Made by a program: the position numbers and the translations under genes. Below are positions 33,326-43,755 of a stretch of DNA of 64,000 nt, in pieces (the stretch's first letter is position 1; each line of letters starts with the position of its first letter). The notes below the pieces were generated by a model that was not told the DNA's origin, ran no database searches, and saw only the letters and a list, made by a program, of their open reading frames with translations. Origin of the DNA: Gracilariopsis chorda (lineage: Eukaryota > Rhodophyta > Florideophyceae > Gracilariales > Gracilariaceae); assembly GCA_003194525.1 (NCBI GenBank), contig NBIV01000052.1, positions 124,001 through 188,000 of the forward strand, read 5' to 3'.

Positions 33326-35340
33326 AGAACATATTTTGAATAGCATAGTTTTTGGACTGCTCCAAATAAATCTTTAAACCGTCCGATACAGCATATGCGT
33401 CCCCTACGGTATAGTATTTGGAACTAAACCCTTCCTGCAATATCTAGAGCTCTTCGGCGTTTAGTATTCTCACATTTGCTTTGTCCTCGCTTTTCAGTGC
33501 TTGCAACATAATTTGTCTTCCAAGAAAAGAAAAAGCGAGCAAACTGATGCTTTTGTACCAAGACGCATGCATGAAAAAGTGGTGAAACCTTGCGTCCTAC
33601 ACCTAGCTGAGAACCAAAAATAGACAGTGCAAAGTTTTCAGAAACGTTGATCCCGGTCCGAGTCCTTTAAGCCGAGTCACCATTTCTGATATAGAGTGAT
33701 GATTCTAGATAGAATATATCAAAGCAAATCATCCTGAAACATACGTAAAGACTTTATAATGAAAAGAATGAGAATCTTGTAGCACTTCCCGATCAATACG
33801 TCTTTTTCAATGACGGAGTGCAATAGCGGAAAAAGGCTGGCAAAATGTTTTTTGATGTATCAGATTTGAGTACGCTCAAAAACGGAAAGGAGCCGAAGCA
33901 AAGAATAGCCAAAATAGCACAGCAACGACAGAGCAGAGACGTGGCTAAAAAGATAAACCCAAGGTTTATAAATCCACCAAGCCTTTATTCTGAACAGTTG
34001 CAGGCTCAAATGTGTCCAGACTTTTAGCACGTTCTAATCTGTGTTTCAATCAAGAAAATGAGTGCACAAATGGCTTCGGCTTGGTAATTGGTGTCATTTT
34101 CTGGCATGTAATTGCCTGCAACACAAAATGCTAATCAGGGATGAGCCAATTTGCTAACGTGCAATGCCAAAGCCCAAATTTATTCTGCCGCTGCATGGTC
34201 AACCCGACGATAGAGGCTTGTGGTCTGATGCACTTGAAAAAGTTGCAAAAACTGTATAAAGTGTGTGTAGAGTTAAGTACAGGTTCTTATTGCTTTTCAG
34301 GCAGGAGACTACGAATTCAGAGCACAACCACTGCCAGGAAAGCAATAAAAAGGTGCATACGTATTGGCTATTTATCTTCACACTCTTTCGTCCTACTCCC
34401 CAGTTTTTAGGCCATCTAGCCACCGCAGCTGTATTGTCTTCAGCTTGATGCCGATCATGCTAAACATACACCCCCTGAGAACTCTGCTGTCACTTTAAAA
34501 CAGTAGTGAAAATCACTGGATCAAAAGAAAACACTCGCAGAGCGTGAACCACACGAAAAACAGCGTCAAACACCAAGAAGAGCAATACCTTCAAGATGCA
34601 GCCCCAAAATTCCATTCAAAAACTACCTGAACAGCCTTTGCATCAACTCATACCCTACGCGCGACCTACGGCTACAGAAACTGACCATAATCACACTCAC
34701 AAAAACCCATTCATGATGCTGATCCACAACCCGCACGGCAGTGGAGGAGGCTAATCTTGCACAAAACAAAAATGAATTATTTATGTGCCCAAATGAGTAT
34801 CAATGACAAATAGAAGGGAATGAGTTGGATAAAATTTGTTCAATCTATAAAAGTTTGAAGCAAATATCATACCCTGCAGTTGCCCAGGCACGTACAGAGT
34901 GGGCGCCTTGTCACTTATATCCTTAATCGCTGCAATTTCAAACTTCATCGTCGTTTCTTTCAATTACAACAGTAAATCCTTTGACCACCCATCGCACTTT
35001 ATGCAGGAAGGGAGTACATCGATTTTGTCTTTTGAAGTAGTCAGTGGCGATGGAGTGTGCGTGTCTTTGTACTCATTAGCCTCCATATCCCTAAACGGGC
35101 AGTATGGACGGAAATGATGTCACGAACTACAGTCGTATGACAAATTGCAAATGATAGATTTTTCGAATGGCTGGATCATATTAGTGTGTTTAAAAAGGAA
35201 TTATTAATGAAGCCGATATGTGAAATCGATGAATATTATATACAAAAGGGGATGCTATAAAATGTATAGCAATTTTGCCAATCTGGTTTTTCATGGCAAG
35301 GAAATGAGCCATGACAGGTTGTTATGAGTTGTTGCTTTAA
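33326..35340. other. No gene recognised
   Basis: AT-rich, only short open frames (for example 33845-34027 and 34141-34410, plus), none with family features. Confidence 0.35.
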
Positions 35341-35345
35341 TGTAC

Positions 35346-35514
35346 TGAAAGCAACAAAGTGGCTTGCCTCCCCCTCGGATGGGAAGGGGGGAGGGGCCGG
35401 CTTTTATTGACTCTGGCCCTCCGGCAAGATCGTCGGAGGGCCAATCAGACGTCTTCATAGAGACTGGCGTGCCATGCGCGCCAGTCAAATATGTACACGA
35501 GGACAACCTCTACA
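35346..35514 (-). repeat. 3' LTR of the outer gypsy element
   Basis: Only 169 bp. It contains a 10-bp stem (TGGCCCTCCG with CGGAGGGCCA) and a second stem (GACTGGCG with CGCCAGTC). The minus strand has CAATAAAAG, a candidate polyadenylation signal. Confidence 0.9.
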
Positions 35515-35659
35515 GTCTGCATCCCAAGCTGCCGCCACGGGCGGCTATATCAGCGCTCCGTCCTTCCCCTCGCTTTCCTCCTCTCTCCAGTCATCCCGAC
35601 ATCATCTTGCGTTCTTGCCCAGCCCGGACGCGCCATCGTCGCACTCCCTGCTCCTACCC

Positions 35660-35746
35660 TGCGCTCTGTGCTACATCTGTCTCCTTCTTGCGCTCTGTGC
35701 TACATCTGTCTCCTCCTTGCGCTCTGTGCTACATCTGTCTCCTGCT
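35660..35746. repeat. 29-bp tandem repeat, 3 copies
   Basis: Unit TGCGCTCTGTGCTACATCTG plus TCTCCTTCT-like end, at 35660, 35689 and 35718. It lies between the 3' LTR and the antisense ORF, on the upstream side of that ORF. Confidence 0.85.
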
Positions 35747-35761
35747 TGCGCTAAGCGCCCT

Positions 35762-35842
35762 GCGCCACCACTTTCTGCCTTGCGGCCTGCGCCACCACCT
35801 TCCGCCTTGCGGTCTGCGCCACCACCTTCCGCCTTCCGGCAC
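35762..35842. repeat. 27-bp tandem repeat, 3 copies
   Basis: Unit GCGCCACCACCTTCCGCCTT plus GCGGTCT-like end, at 35762, 35789 and 35816. With the neighbouring 29-bp repeat it forms a candidate regulatory or leader region for the 413-aa ORF. Confidence 0.85.
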
Positions 35843-36054
35843 AACATCGGGGCCAGCGCACACATATTCTTGAACAAGGCTTCAGAAACGGTTACTCCGT
35901 CTAGCGGTTACTTATCCTGGTTATTAAAGGTTACTGTGAGCCTACTGTAAGTCATCTTTGCATTAATTGAGACGTACTAAAGTGGGGTTTAAGTCCCCTA
36001 GTATACTCTTAATACAAGCTGACTTGTAGTATTAAAGTAACCAAGAGAACCAAA

Positions 36055-37296
36055 ATGGCTCGTACGAAGCCCACCGCTAAAAAGACGGTATGCAAAGCCC
36101 CTCCAAATCATCACATTGGAACAAAAGCTATAAAAGCTATTCCATTCAACCCCAGAGATAATCTTCTCTTGAAGTTCTCTCGACGTGGTGATGTAGAGAA
36201 GGTGAAGATTCTGGACAGCCGGGTAGGGCTACGTCAATTCGTTATTCATTGCTCCAACGGCGGTGAAGGTCAGTTCACGAGAGAAGAGTTCTGGCAACTT
36301 TTAGGTCTGCATATTCTTATGTTCCTGGAATTTTCTCTATGGGAGCTTTCTTTCAATGATATTTATAGTTTGGGGCTGATACTTTCCGTTAAGGACAATG
36401 TCGATTATGGCACGCTTGAGGGGTACTCTTGGGTAATTGAGAAAATAGTATTCAAACATGGATACTATTATGGTGTGGACGAAGCTACTCACCGCGAACA
36501 CGCCATTGGTCTGTATACCCTTCGCATATTCGGTACCCCTTCCAAGGCATCGATGTTCCATTCCGTGACCGGATCTGGAAACTTTAGGTTTGGCATGGAT
36601 AATGGAATCATGGCAATTTCCGAGGTGGACGAGTGTTGCTTCAAGAACCCAGGACGTTATCTACGTATGTCTACTGGCCGTTCTCGAGAGTCCAATCCCA
36701 GCCTTAGGGATTACGAGCTACCTCACGTGCAGCCCATTCGCTTCCGGGACGAGACTGGTTTATGTCTCCCCTCAGCGTTATGCAATGGGCTGCATGCTCT
36801 CCACGCTTCTGTTTGCCATGAGTACTGGGAAAGGTTCCGAGGTTATCAGAATGCCTTTGAGCAGTTTGGTATCCCCGCACCCCAGATTCGAGATCTCCGT
36901 GATCTACAAAAACACCTTTCTCAGCGTGATGCAAACCTACAAAGAGTTCATGGACATGGTCACTCGATTCGTCTCACAGATGTTGTTTATCTCCCTCCTG
37001 GTGTCTATCTTCTTACCCTGCACGGAACGGGGGGCGTTTACCACACTTTGGCAATTGATACTGATCATGGTCATATACTTGACTGTATGGAGCCATACAG
37101 ATTGGTGCTTTGCCCACATTCCCCGCAGAGATGCGTTGGTAGTGGTTCTGAGTTCCTTGAAGTCACCGAAATCCGGCAACTATTCTTGACTCCCCATGGT
37201 TCTTCTAAACGCCTACGTCATCATAATGATAACCACACTAAGCGTCGCCGTAAGCATGCGTCGCATCGTGAGGAGGAGGTTATAGTCCTTGATTAG
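36055..37296 (+). CDS. Antisense accessory ORF of the outer gypsy element: H3-tail-like, possible papain-fold protein, 413 aa
   Basis: An intact frame from ATG at 36055, opposite to gag-pol. Residues 1-16 (MARTKPTAKKTVCKAP) parallel the histone H3 tail, keeping the ART-K, TA-K and KAP positions. Residues 20-220 are globular and unrecognised. Then ETGLCLPSALCNGL (Cys237) and GGVYHTLAIDTDHGHILD (His330, nearby Asp) suggest a C...H...D cysteine-protease or papain-like fold; this is inference. The C-terminus is basic (KRLRHH, TKRRRK), a likely nuclear signal, and ends EEEVIVLD, like a SUMO-interaction motif. An AATAAA follows near 37340. The function is unknown; nuclear or chromatin action is suggested. 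Confidence 0.7.
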   Translation: MARTKPTAKKTVCKAPPNHHIGTKAIKAIPFNPRDNLLLKFSRRGDVEKVKILDSRVGLRQFVIHCSNGGEGQFTREEFWQLLGLHILMFLEFSLWELSFNDIYSLGLILSVKDNVDYGTLEGYSWVIEKIVFKHGYYYGVDEATHREHAIGLYTLRIFGTPSKASMFHSVTGSGNFRFGMDNGIMAISEVDECCFKNPGRYLRMSTGRSRESNPSLRDYELPHVQPIRFRDETGLCLPSALCNGLHALHASVCHEYWERFRGYQNAFEQFGIPAPQIRDLRDLQKHLSQRDANLQRVHGHGHSIRLTDVVYLPPGVYLLTLHGTGGVYHTLAIDTDHGHILDCMEPYRLVLCPHSPQRCVGSGSEFLEVTEIRQLFLTPHGSSKRLRHHNDNHTKRRRKHASHREEEVIVLD

Positions 37297-37447
37297 GTCC
37301 TTCATCAAGGGCTAGTCCTTCGACCCTTATGCATTGATTCAATAAACTGCGCAAAAATTGCATACATGCATCTGCTTTCCTAAGACCATATATAAAGGTT
37401 CTATGCTATAGTTGTTTAGCCATTACTCATCCGTATTCACCTTCCTT

Positions 37448-39235
37448 TCAGTGTTTTAGAATCGTTGGTCTTCTTACATATGGGACAAGGCGTCGAGCGT
37501 GAATGGGACTTCTGCTTATCTTTCCATGCCTTGAACTTAGAGTATAAGCAGGATGCTTAGCTCTAATGATTGTACAAGGACCATAGAATTGGGATGTAAA
37601 CGGGGGCCATTTCTTGGCTTTGTTCATAATTGCCTCTCGAGCTACTAGTACTTCGTTTCCTATTTGAAAGACTTTATCCTTAGCAGATCGCTGGGAGTTT
37701 GCGTGCTTCAGGGCTCGCGTGGCCCTCTGACGCAAGGCAGACTCTAATTACACCACACGATGTAAATCGCCACCGCTTATGACGAGAGCGGACGGGTCAT
37801 CTTGTGACATGCGTGGGGGAACACCATACAGCAATTCAAATGGAGAAGGCCCGTTCTTTAGATGACGGCGCCTGTATCCATACAGTACTTCTGTAGAACT
37901 TCGTCCCAAGGCTCTTGGCACTTTAACATGCTCTTCGTCATGGACTTCTTTAAAATGCCAATCATTCGTTCAGCTCTGCCATTCGACATTGGTGCATACG
38001 CCATCACCGTTTTCCAGGTGATGCCGTGGCGTTTGTTGAATACTGACAGAGCCTTTGCAGTAAAACTAGTGGCATTATCAGAGATCACAACGCGAGGTGG
38101 GCCGAATGGGGTCACGATCTCTTCCTTAAGAAATTCAACCACTTCTTTTGCGGTGGATGTCGGTGTGGCTTTCGCAATCGGCCAACCTGTTACATGTTTT
38201 ACTCCCACTAACATGAATCGATTCTTCCAGACTGTCTTGGGCAGAGGCTCAGCAAAGTCGATAGAAAACGTATGAAATGAGCCCGTCAAGGGGTATCGGA
38301 GCGTAGTTCGATACGTCGGAACATTCTTTGCTGACTGGCACCCATCACAACTTTTCACGTACTCTGCAACATGCTTATATACCTCTGGCCACCAGTAACG
38401 TTCCAGCACAAATTGCTTGGTACTATTAACGTCCCAGTGTCCAATATCATCATAAAAACTCCTTAAGATCTGTAGTCGCTTTCCTATCCCGGGTATCAGC
38501 AAGAGCCCTTTCTTCGTCCTACGAAAGAGTCTTTCGTTTCATACCATATAATTCTTAGCGTTTCTCTTGATCTTGCGACGTGCAAAGGGATCTTTAGATC
38601 TCAATGTCAATCCCAAGATGTAGCTCCCTGTATTAACAAGGAATTGCTCTAAGTCTTCGAATATCGGTTCTTCCGAAGAAACTGCCATTACGGTTTCATC
38701 TGTGTTTTGATCTGCAGATACCTCTATGCGCGAAAAGTAATCTGCAACACGATTACTTGCCCCCGGCCTGTACTTTATCTCAAACTCATATTCCGAAAGA
38801 AAATCCATCCATCTTGCAAGTCTCCCGTGGATATCCCGTTTTCTAAACGCATACTGCAAGGCCTGATGATCAGTAATGAGTGTGAATGGGAGAGAAGATA
38901 ACAAATAAACACGAAACTTTTTCAGTGCAAAGATGACGGCTAACGCTTCCCGTTCACAGGCTGAACAACGTCTCTCAGTGGCGGTCATCGTACGACTAGC
39001 AAACTGTACTGGATGTAGCTTGCCTTCTTTCTTCTGAGAAAGGACTGCCCCTAGGGAAACACTGGATGCATCTGTTTCGACTATGAAATGTTCATCAAAG
39101 TCTGGAAACCATAGCACAGGGGGTTTCACCAGCTTCGCTTTGAGACATAGGAAAGCTTCTTCCATTTCTTGGGTCCAGTGCCACTTTTTCTTTGGTGATG
39201 TGGCCTCATGCAAGGCAGCAGATGCTTCAGAAAAC
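37448..39235 (-). pseudogene. RNase H-integrase half of the outer gypsy pol
   Basis: It resumes pol after the inner insertion. RNase H: FIVETDASSVSLGAVLSQ, RRCSACEREALAVIFALKKF, TLITDHQALQY and GASNRVADYFSR, with D, E and D kept. The same frame, past one TGA (38539-38541), enters integrase: a zinc domain ending VKSCDGCQ, then the core with FSIDFAEPLPK (D), VVISDNATSF (D) and SNGRAERMIGIL (E). A frameshift near 37858 leads to the C-terminal segment (37448-37735) with KVFQIGNEVLVAREAI. It is broken by one stop and one or two shifts, otherwise well preserved. Confidence 0.85.
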
Positions 39236-39910
39236 TGTGGAATAGTGGACGTGCGGGTAAGGTGGGGAATGCGGGTAACCGGGCGGGCGAGTTATGTGCG
39301 AGCGCAGCGTGCGGAGCGCCTAGTGCACACGTTGCGGGCGAGCGGCCGAGCGGATGACGGCCCGGGAATCGGACAGGTTGTACACGTGCGTGCTTGTGCA
39401 CATGGTCGGAATGCGTACCAAGATTTTCCGTGCGGTACACTAATTTTTAGTATTTCTAGCTAGGGTAGTATTAGTGACCCATGTGCGGCCGACGGGCCTG
39501 CACCTCGAGGCCCATTACAGTGCCTTCGAGGTGCGCCACTAGGGCCTGGGCTATTATATAGGTACCACTACGGTCACTACCCCTTTTCGAGTAAAGCCAG
39601 ACGTTCCTTGACCAAGTCTACGAGCACCTACTTCTAGTTCGCGATACAGACGGCGCACTAGGTAGCGCAGCTAGTCCGACCGTTCACCACTAGTGATACA
39701 CGACCGCCAACACCCAACGCGTGCACACTGACCACGCCTGGCGCAGTTGTCCGTCCGGTTCCACCGCCCTCGCCCGACGTCTCCTGACCGACGGCTTCGG
39801 ATCCTTGAGCCCATCCTCCGTCCGGACTTCCTAGGAAACTACACCCACCAACCGCTGAAGCTTCGGCCGACCGGTTGGCACCTTTCATTTAAGCACTACG
39901 CATCCCCAAA
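39236..39910 (+). repeat. 5' LTR of the inner gypsy element
   Basis: 675 bp. A TATA-like CTATTATATAGG lies near 39550. The 3' end reads CCCCAAA here against CCCCACA in the right LTR. The primer-binding site follows at once. Confidence 0.9.
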
Positions 39911-39924
39911 TTGGTCTCCCGACC
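39911..39924 (+). promoter_or_regulatory. Primer-binding site of the inner gypsy element
   Basis: TTGGTCTCCCGACC directly follows the 5' LTR. The TGG complements a tRNA CCA end. The tRNA identity was not determined. Confidence 0.6.
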
Positions 39925-39946
39925 TAGAAAACCAATACGGACCGAA

Positions 39947-41041
39947 ATGGAATCCAGGCTACCGAAGCCTCCCAGTCAGAAGGGCTCTGAAGGCCACAAA
40001 CTAGCCAAGCCCGCTACGGAGTCTCAAGCCGCATCGGCGGCGGCTTCAGACACCGCCTCGGTTACAAACCGAAGCACCCGGAGTGCGTCAGCACTCCTAC
40101 AACCCGCCACGGAAAACCCCGAGGCCTTGCTACGCGCCAGCCGAGGCGCGTCAGCTTCCTCGGTACCGCACGGACAGCCGGCACCTCAGGCACCAGCCCA
40201 ACCACCAGGCACGGGCGTTGCTCCGCGATCAAGACCGATCGGAAATGATGGATCAGATGACTTGTTGGACCGTATACGGACACACATTTCTGTATTTGTC
40301 CGCACGGAACTCGAGATTCGAGTACCCGTGGCGGTCGAAGAATATCTGGCTGATCGGATACCTCAGATTATGGAGCAGCAGGAGTCTGATATCGTCCGCA
40401 CGGTTACCAGGGAGGTTGTGACACGCTTGAAGCCAAGCGTCAACCTCGTGGACGTTCCACCTGGTCGGGCACAACCGCCACTGCCCGGGGACCCACAAGA
40501 TCCCCAGGCACTCCCAAAGTACGTTTCAGACCGTACGGGCTTCGCACCAGACCCACAGACCGGTACAGGAATACCGGACGGGAGCGATCGAGATGCTTCC
40601 CGAATGGTATACCTGCCGGCCATCCCCAGTCAACCAGGATCGAGTGCAGATCCCGACGACAGTAGCTCCGAGGATGGGAGCTCAGTTCGCGACAAGCCCG
40701 ACCGTCGGGGGAAGTCTCCCAACTCGGGTCACAAGAAACGCGGCAGGAAGAAAAGGTTCCGCCGTGGGAAACGTAGAGAACGTTCGGACTCAGACACAGA
40801 CCGCTCGGACTTTACACAGTCAGAAGAAGAGGTCAACCAGTCGGACTCAGAGGCGAGTGATGACTCGCATGATTCGCGATACCGTTCGGGCAAGAGGTCG
40901 CTCAAGCGGCTCAGGCCGTTGAATGACCTGTTCAAAAAGGCGGTAGACTACAGGTCCTACCACCTATTGAAGAAGTCCGCTCGGTACGACTCTAAAGTGG
41001 CCAAATATATTGGCCGCTACCACAAGAAGCTGGACATCTAG
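39947..41041 (+). CDS. Inner element Gag, N-terminal ORF (364 aa)
   Basis: From ATG at 39947 to TAG at 41039-41041. It is Ala/Ser/Pro-rich at first, then has a helical segment (DLLDRIRTHISVFVRTELEI), then a strongly charged Ser/Asp/Lys/Arg region (DSSSEDGSSVRDKPDRRGKS, then a KKRGRKKRFRRGKRR basic run) and DDSHDSRYRSGKRSLKRLRP near the end. The basic run could bind RNA or act as a nuclear signal. The frame continues directly past the TAG into the conserved capsid-like region, which has no Met of its own at the boundary, so the TAG appears to cut one protein. Confidence 0.7.
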   Translation: MESRLPKPPSQKGSEGHKLAKPATESQAASAAASDTASVTNRSTRSASALLQPATENPEALLRASRGASASSVPHGQPAPQAPAQPPGTGVAPRSRPIGNDGSDDLLDRIRTHISVFVRTELEIRVPVAVEEYLADRIPQIMEQQESDIVRTVTREVVTRLKPSVNLVDVPPGRAQPPLPGDPQDPQALPKYVSDRTGFAPDPQTGTGIPDGSDRDASRMVYLPAIPSQPGSSADPDDSSSEDGSSVRDKPDRRGKSPNSGHKKRGRKKRFRRGKRRERSDSDTDRSDFTQSEEEVNQSDSEASDDSHDSRYRSGKRSLKRLRPLNDLFKKAVDYRSYHLLKKSARYDSKVAKYIGRYHKKLDI

Positions 41042-42139
41042 CTTAAGGGTAACCAGTTCTCCGGATCGGACCCCATCGCCATACTGGGCTTCTTACAGCG
41101 GTTCAAGACCGCATGTGACCACAACGGGATCACAGAGGGCGCAGCTCTCTGGTGCTTCCAGTTCTATCTGACCGGATCGGCCCACTCGCTGGTACACTCC
41201 CGCATCACAGGAGAGACAAACGCTGTGGACGTCCGAAGCCAGGAAACCTTGCGAACATACTCGGAAGTGGTCAACTTCCTGTTGACCACATATGCGACCG
41301 ACGAGGTTATCGCAGACGCATACGCGGATGTGACAAACTACCGCCAGTCGTCGGGCATGCCCGAAACGGAATTCGCTCAGAAGCTCTGGGACAAAGCCCT
41401 CCTTTGCGGAAACGTGTTCTCGGACAGACGTTTGAAGTCCGTCTTTGTGGAGAACTTGCTGCCCGCTATACGGTCCAAGGTCAGAAATCATCTGACAAGT
41501 CACGCGCACATCTGCCTGAATGCCCTCGCCCGATATGCCGAATCGTATGGCGACACGCACCGCGCTGCCAGACGGCAGGCGACCCGCACGGATTCTCTGC
41601 CAACTCATTGGAAGAGCACACGCTCGAAGGTGATGAGTTTGGATACCGACTCGGACGAATACGGGTCCGCACTTGGTGATGGACAAGTGTTTGCCGTTGG
41701 GAATGGCAACACCTTACCATCCCCTCCGACGACACCCACCACCACCACGTCGAACTCGTCCCGAGCGGTTCAGTTCACCGCTCCTCCACGGGGAGCGGCC
41801 CCCACATCCGCACGGTTAATGGACAAGCCGTGCCGGATCTGTCTGTCCCGGGATCCGGACTGTTGCCGGATGCTACCGCCGGAGGTTCGTGCGGCTTTAC
41901 TGGCCGCACGGGAAGTGAACTTCAACCGCCGTAAGGAGGACGGGTTCTATAATTTCCATCGAAACTTGCACTGCACTGCAACCAGCAACGGACCCGGACG
42001 GAGATACCAAGGGCCCCACCAGGGCTTTCCGCAAGCCCAAACGGACCCCCCTCACCGCTCGGAACAGACAAACCCACCGGTCCACCTGGTGGACGCCGAT
42101 TCACCACCCGCTCCGGAAAACTACCCAGAGGGTGCATAG
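41042..42139 (+). CDS. Inner element Gag, capsid-like part after the in-frame TAG
   Basis: Same frame as 39947-41041. Right after the TAG comes LKGNQFSGSDPIAILGFLQR, then FKTACDHNGITEGAALWCFQ and FYLTGSAHSLVHSRITGET, the typical Gag capsid pattern of gypsy elements. Further helices follow (SEVVNFLLTTYATDEVIADAY, FAQKLWDKALLCGNVFSD), then a Cys-rich box CRICLSRDPDCCRM where a zinc knuckle is expected, and a Pro-rich tail ending at TAG 42137-42139. The first Met (about 41225) lies inside the capsid fold, so translation would need readthrough, or the copy is mutated. Confidence 0.75.
   Translation, partial: LKGNQFSGSDPIAILGFLQRFKTACDHNGITEGAALWCFQFYLTGSAHSLVHSRITGETNAVDVRSQETLRTYSEVVNFLLTTYATDEVIADAYADVTNYRQSSGMPETEFAQKLWDKALLCGNVFSDRRLKSVFVENLLPAIRSKVRNHLTSHAHICLNALARYAESYGDTHRAARRQATRTDSLPTHWKSTRSKVMSLDTDSDEYGSALGDGQVFAVGNGNTLPSPPTTPTTTTSNSSRAVQFTAPPRGAAPTSARLMDKPCRICLSRDPDCCRMLPPEVRAALLAAREVNFNRRKEDGFYNFHRNLHCTATSNGPGRRYQGPHQGFPQAQTDPPHRSEQTNPPVHLVDADSPPAPENYPEGA
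42115..42121 (+). promoter_or_regulatory. Candidate -1 frameshift site between gag and pol (inner)
   Basis: GGAAAAC lies just before the gag stop. The pol frame is -1 relative to gag and is open on both sides of this site. The outer element has a similar GAAAAG at its own gag/pol overlap. It is not a textbook XXXYYYZ heptamer. Confidence 0.35.
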
Positions 42140-43755
42140 AGGCACGCCACCCCCCGAGGCAACAAAGCCTCACCACGGATACCGCGCGGTCTTATGAAGA
42201 ACCCAATTCGGAACCGCACGATCCCACGGAAGCAACCCATACGGACGAAGATCTCAACCCTGGGAACATGCAAACCAACCCGGTAATGCTCTTTAATCGA
42301 GCGCATTACAAAGTCCGTTTCTCGGTCGGTCTGGATTCCGAAGTCCAGATACCCGTCACTGGTGTCCTTGACACCGGCGCCGGGCCCAACTTGGTCCATG
42401 TGAATTCGCTTCCGCCCGGATGGCAATCGAAACTGCTTACTCGACACCACCCGAACATTACGGATGCGTCCCGTAACCGTATGCGGACTTTGGGTGTCAT
42501 CCGTCTTTTTATCCGAATCGGTAACCTCGGTGTGTGGGACCACTTCTTGGTCTCAACAAACCTGGCCACCCCGTGCTTGCTCGGTACTACTTTTATCGAC
42601 AAGCACGTGACGGCTATCTATCCACAACGGAAACAGGTTGCTTTTCACCACTCCCGACCGGTCGCACTCCTGAGCGCGTCTATGTGCGCCCAAAGTATGA
42701 CCGTACAGGAATCGTTTCCCACGACGGACAACTCGACATCGAATAAGATTCGTGTCGCCCGGGCGGTTAATATACCGCCAATGACCCAAGCGGAGGTGCA
42801 GGTTACCGCTGACGTTGGAGTACTTTCGTTCCTCCAACTGAACCCGAAGACGGTAAAGAAGCGCCTCATGCTCATGGCCAACGGCGTCATGGAACTTATC
42901 CCGAAACGGTCTTTCCGGGTCCTAGTTTCCAACTTTGGGAACAGCCCGATACATCTGGCCAAGAACACCATAGTCGGTCTTGCCATGCCCGCACCGGTTG
43001 CCTTAATTTCACCGTCTCCAGTCGTCGGGGACGACGAATCTAAGGAGGGGGCCCCAACACCCCAAAACGATAACCATAACGGACAGGAACTACAGACCGA
43101 AGTGGTGGACCAGGACGGATGGAAGCAGAAAGTCCGCATCGGCGATGAATATGAGTCCGAACGGGAATGAATCACCGACTTTCTGCAACCATTCTCGGAC
43201 ATGTGGGATGGACACTTGGGAGCAATCTCAATTGCCAAACACCGCATCCATCTGGAAGATGACTCTAAGCCAATCTTCCAGATGCCTTACCGAGCGGGAC
43301 AGAAGAGACGTGACCTGGAAAGGGAAGAGGTCACGAAGCAACTCCGTGCGGGTGTGATAGAACCGTCATCCGCAGAATGGGCCAGTCCGGTCTTAATTGC
43401 ACCAAAGAAGGACGGCACTCTACGCTTTTGCGTAGACTACCGTCGCCTCAACGCAATGACCGTACGGGATACTTATCCGATACACAGAATGGATGAGTGC
43501 ATTGACTCAGTGGGCGATGCAGTGGTGTTTACCACGCTAGATGCCAATAGCGGTTATTGGCAGTGCGAGGTAGATGAGTCCGATCGGGATAAAACGACAT
43601 TCACCTCCCACATGGGATTGTTCCGTTATGTTCGAATGCCATTCGGTCTCAAAAACGCACCTGCTACTTTCCAGAGGGCGCTGGACATCATCTTCTCACG
43701 GGTCAAGTGGCATTGTTCAAGGCCATTTCGGGATTGTAGGCTTCAGCTTCCATAA
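42121..43755 (+). pseudogene. Inner element pol: protease and N-terminal half of RT, truncated
   Basis: In the -1 frame: an aspartic protease with VTGVLDTGAGPNLVHVNSLP (D-T-G-A) and a GTTFIDKHV flank, then a linker ending at TGA 43168-43170. In the same frame RT follows: FSDMWDGHLGAISIAKHRI, GTLRFCVDYRRLNAMTVRD, FTTLDANSGYWQCEVDESD (first catalytic Asp) and FGLKNAPATFQRALDIIFS. It stops at SRVKW, some residues before the expected YxDD. The last 13 codons to 43755 read into antisense-gene sequence. RNase H and integrase are absent. Confidence 0.85.

Noticed and set aside
35660..35842. CRISPR array
   Set aside because: Repeats are contiguous without unique spacers, and the sequence is eukaryotic.
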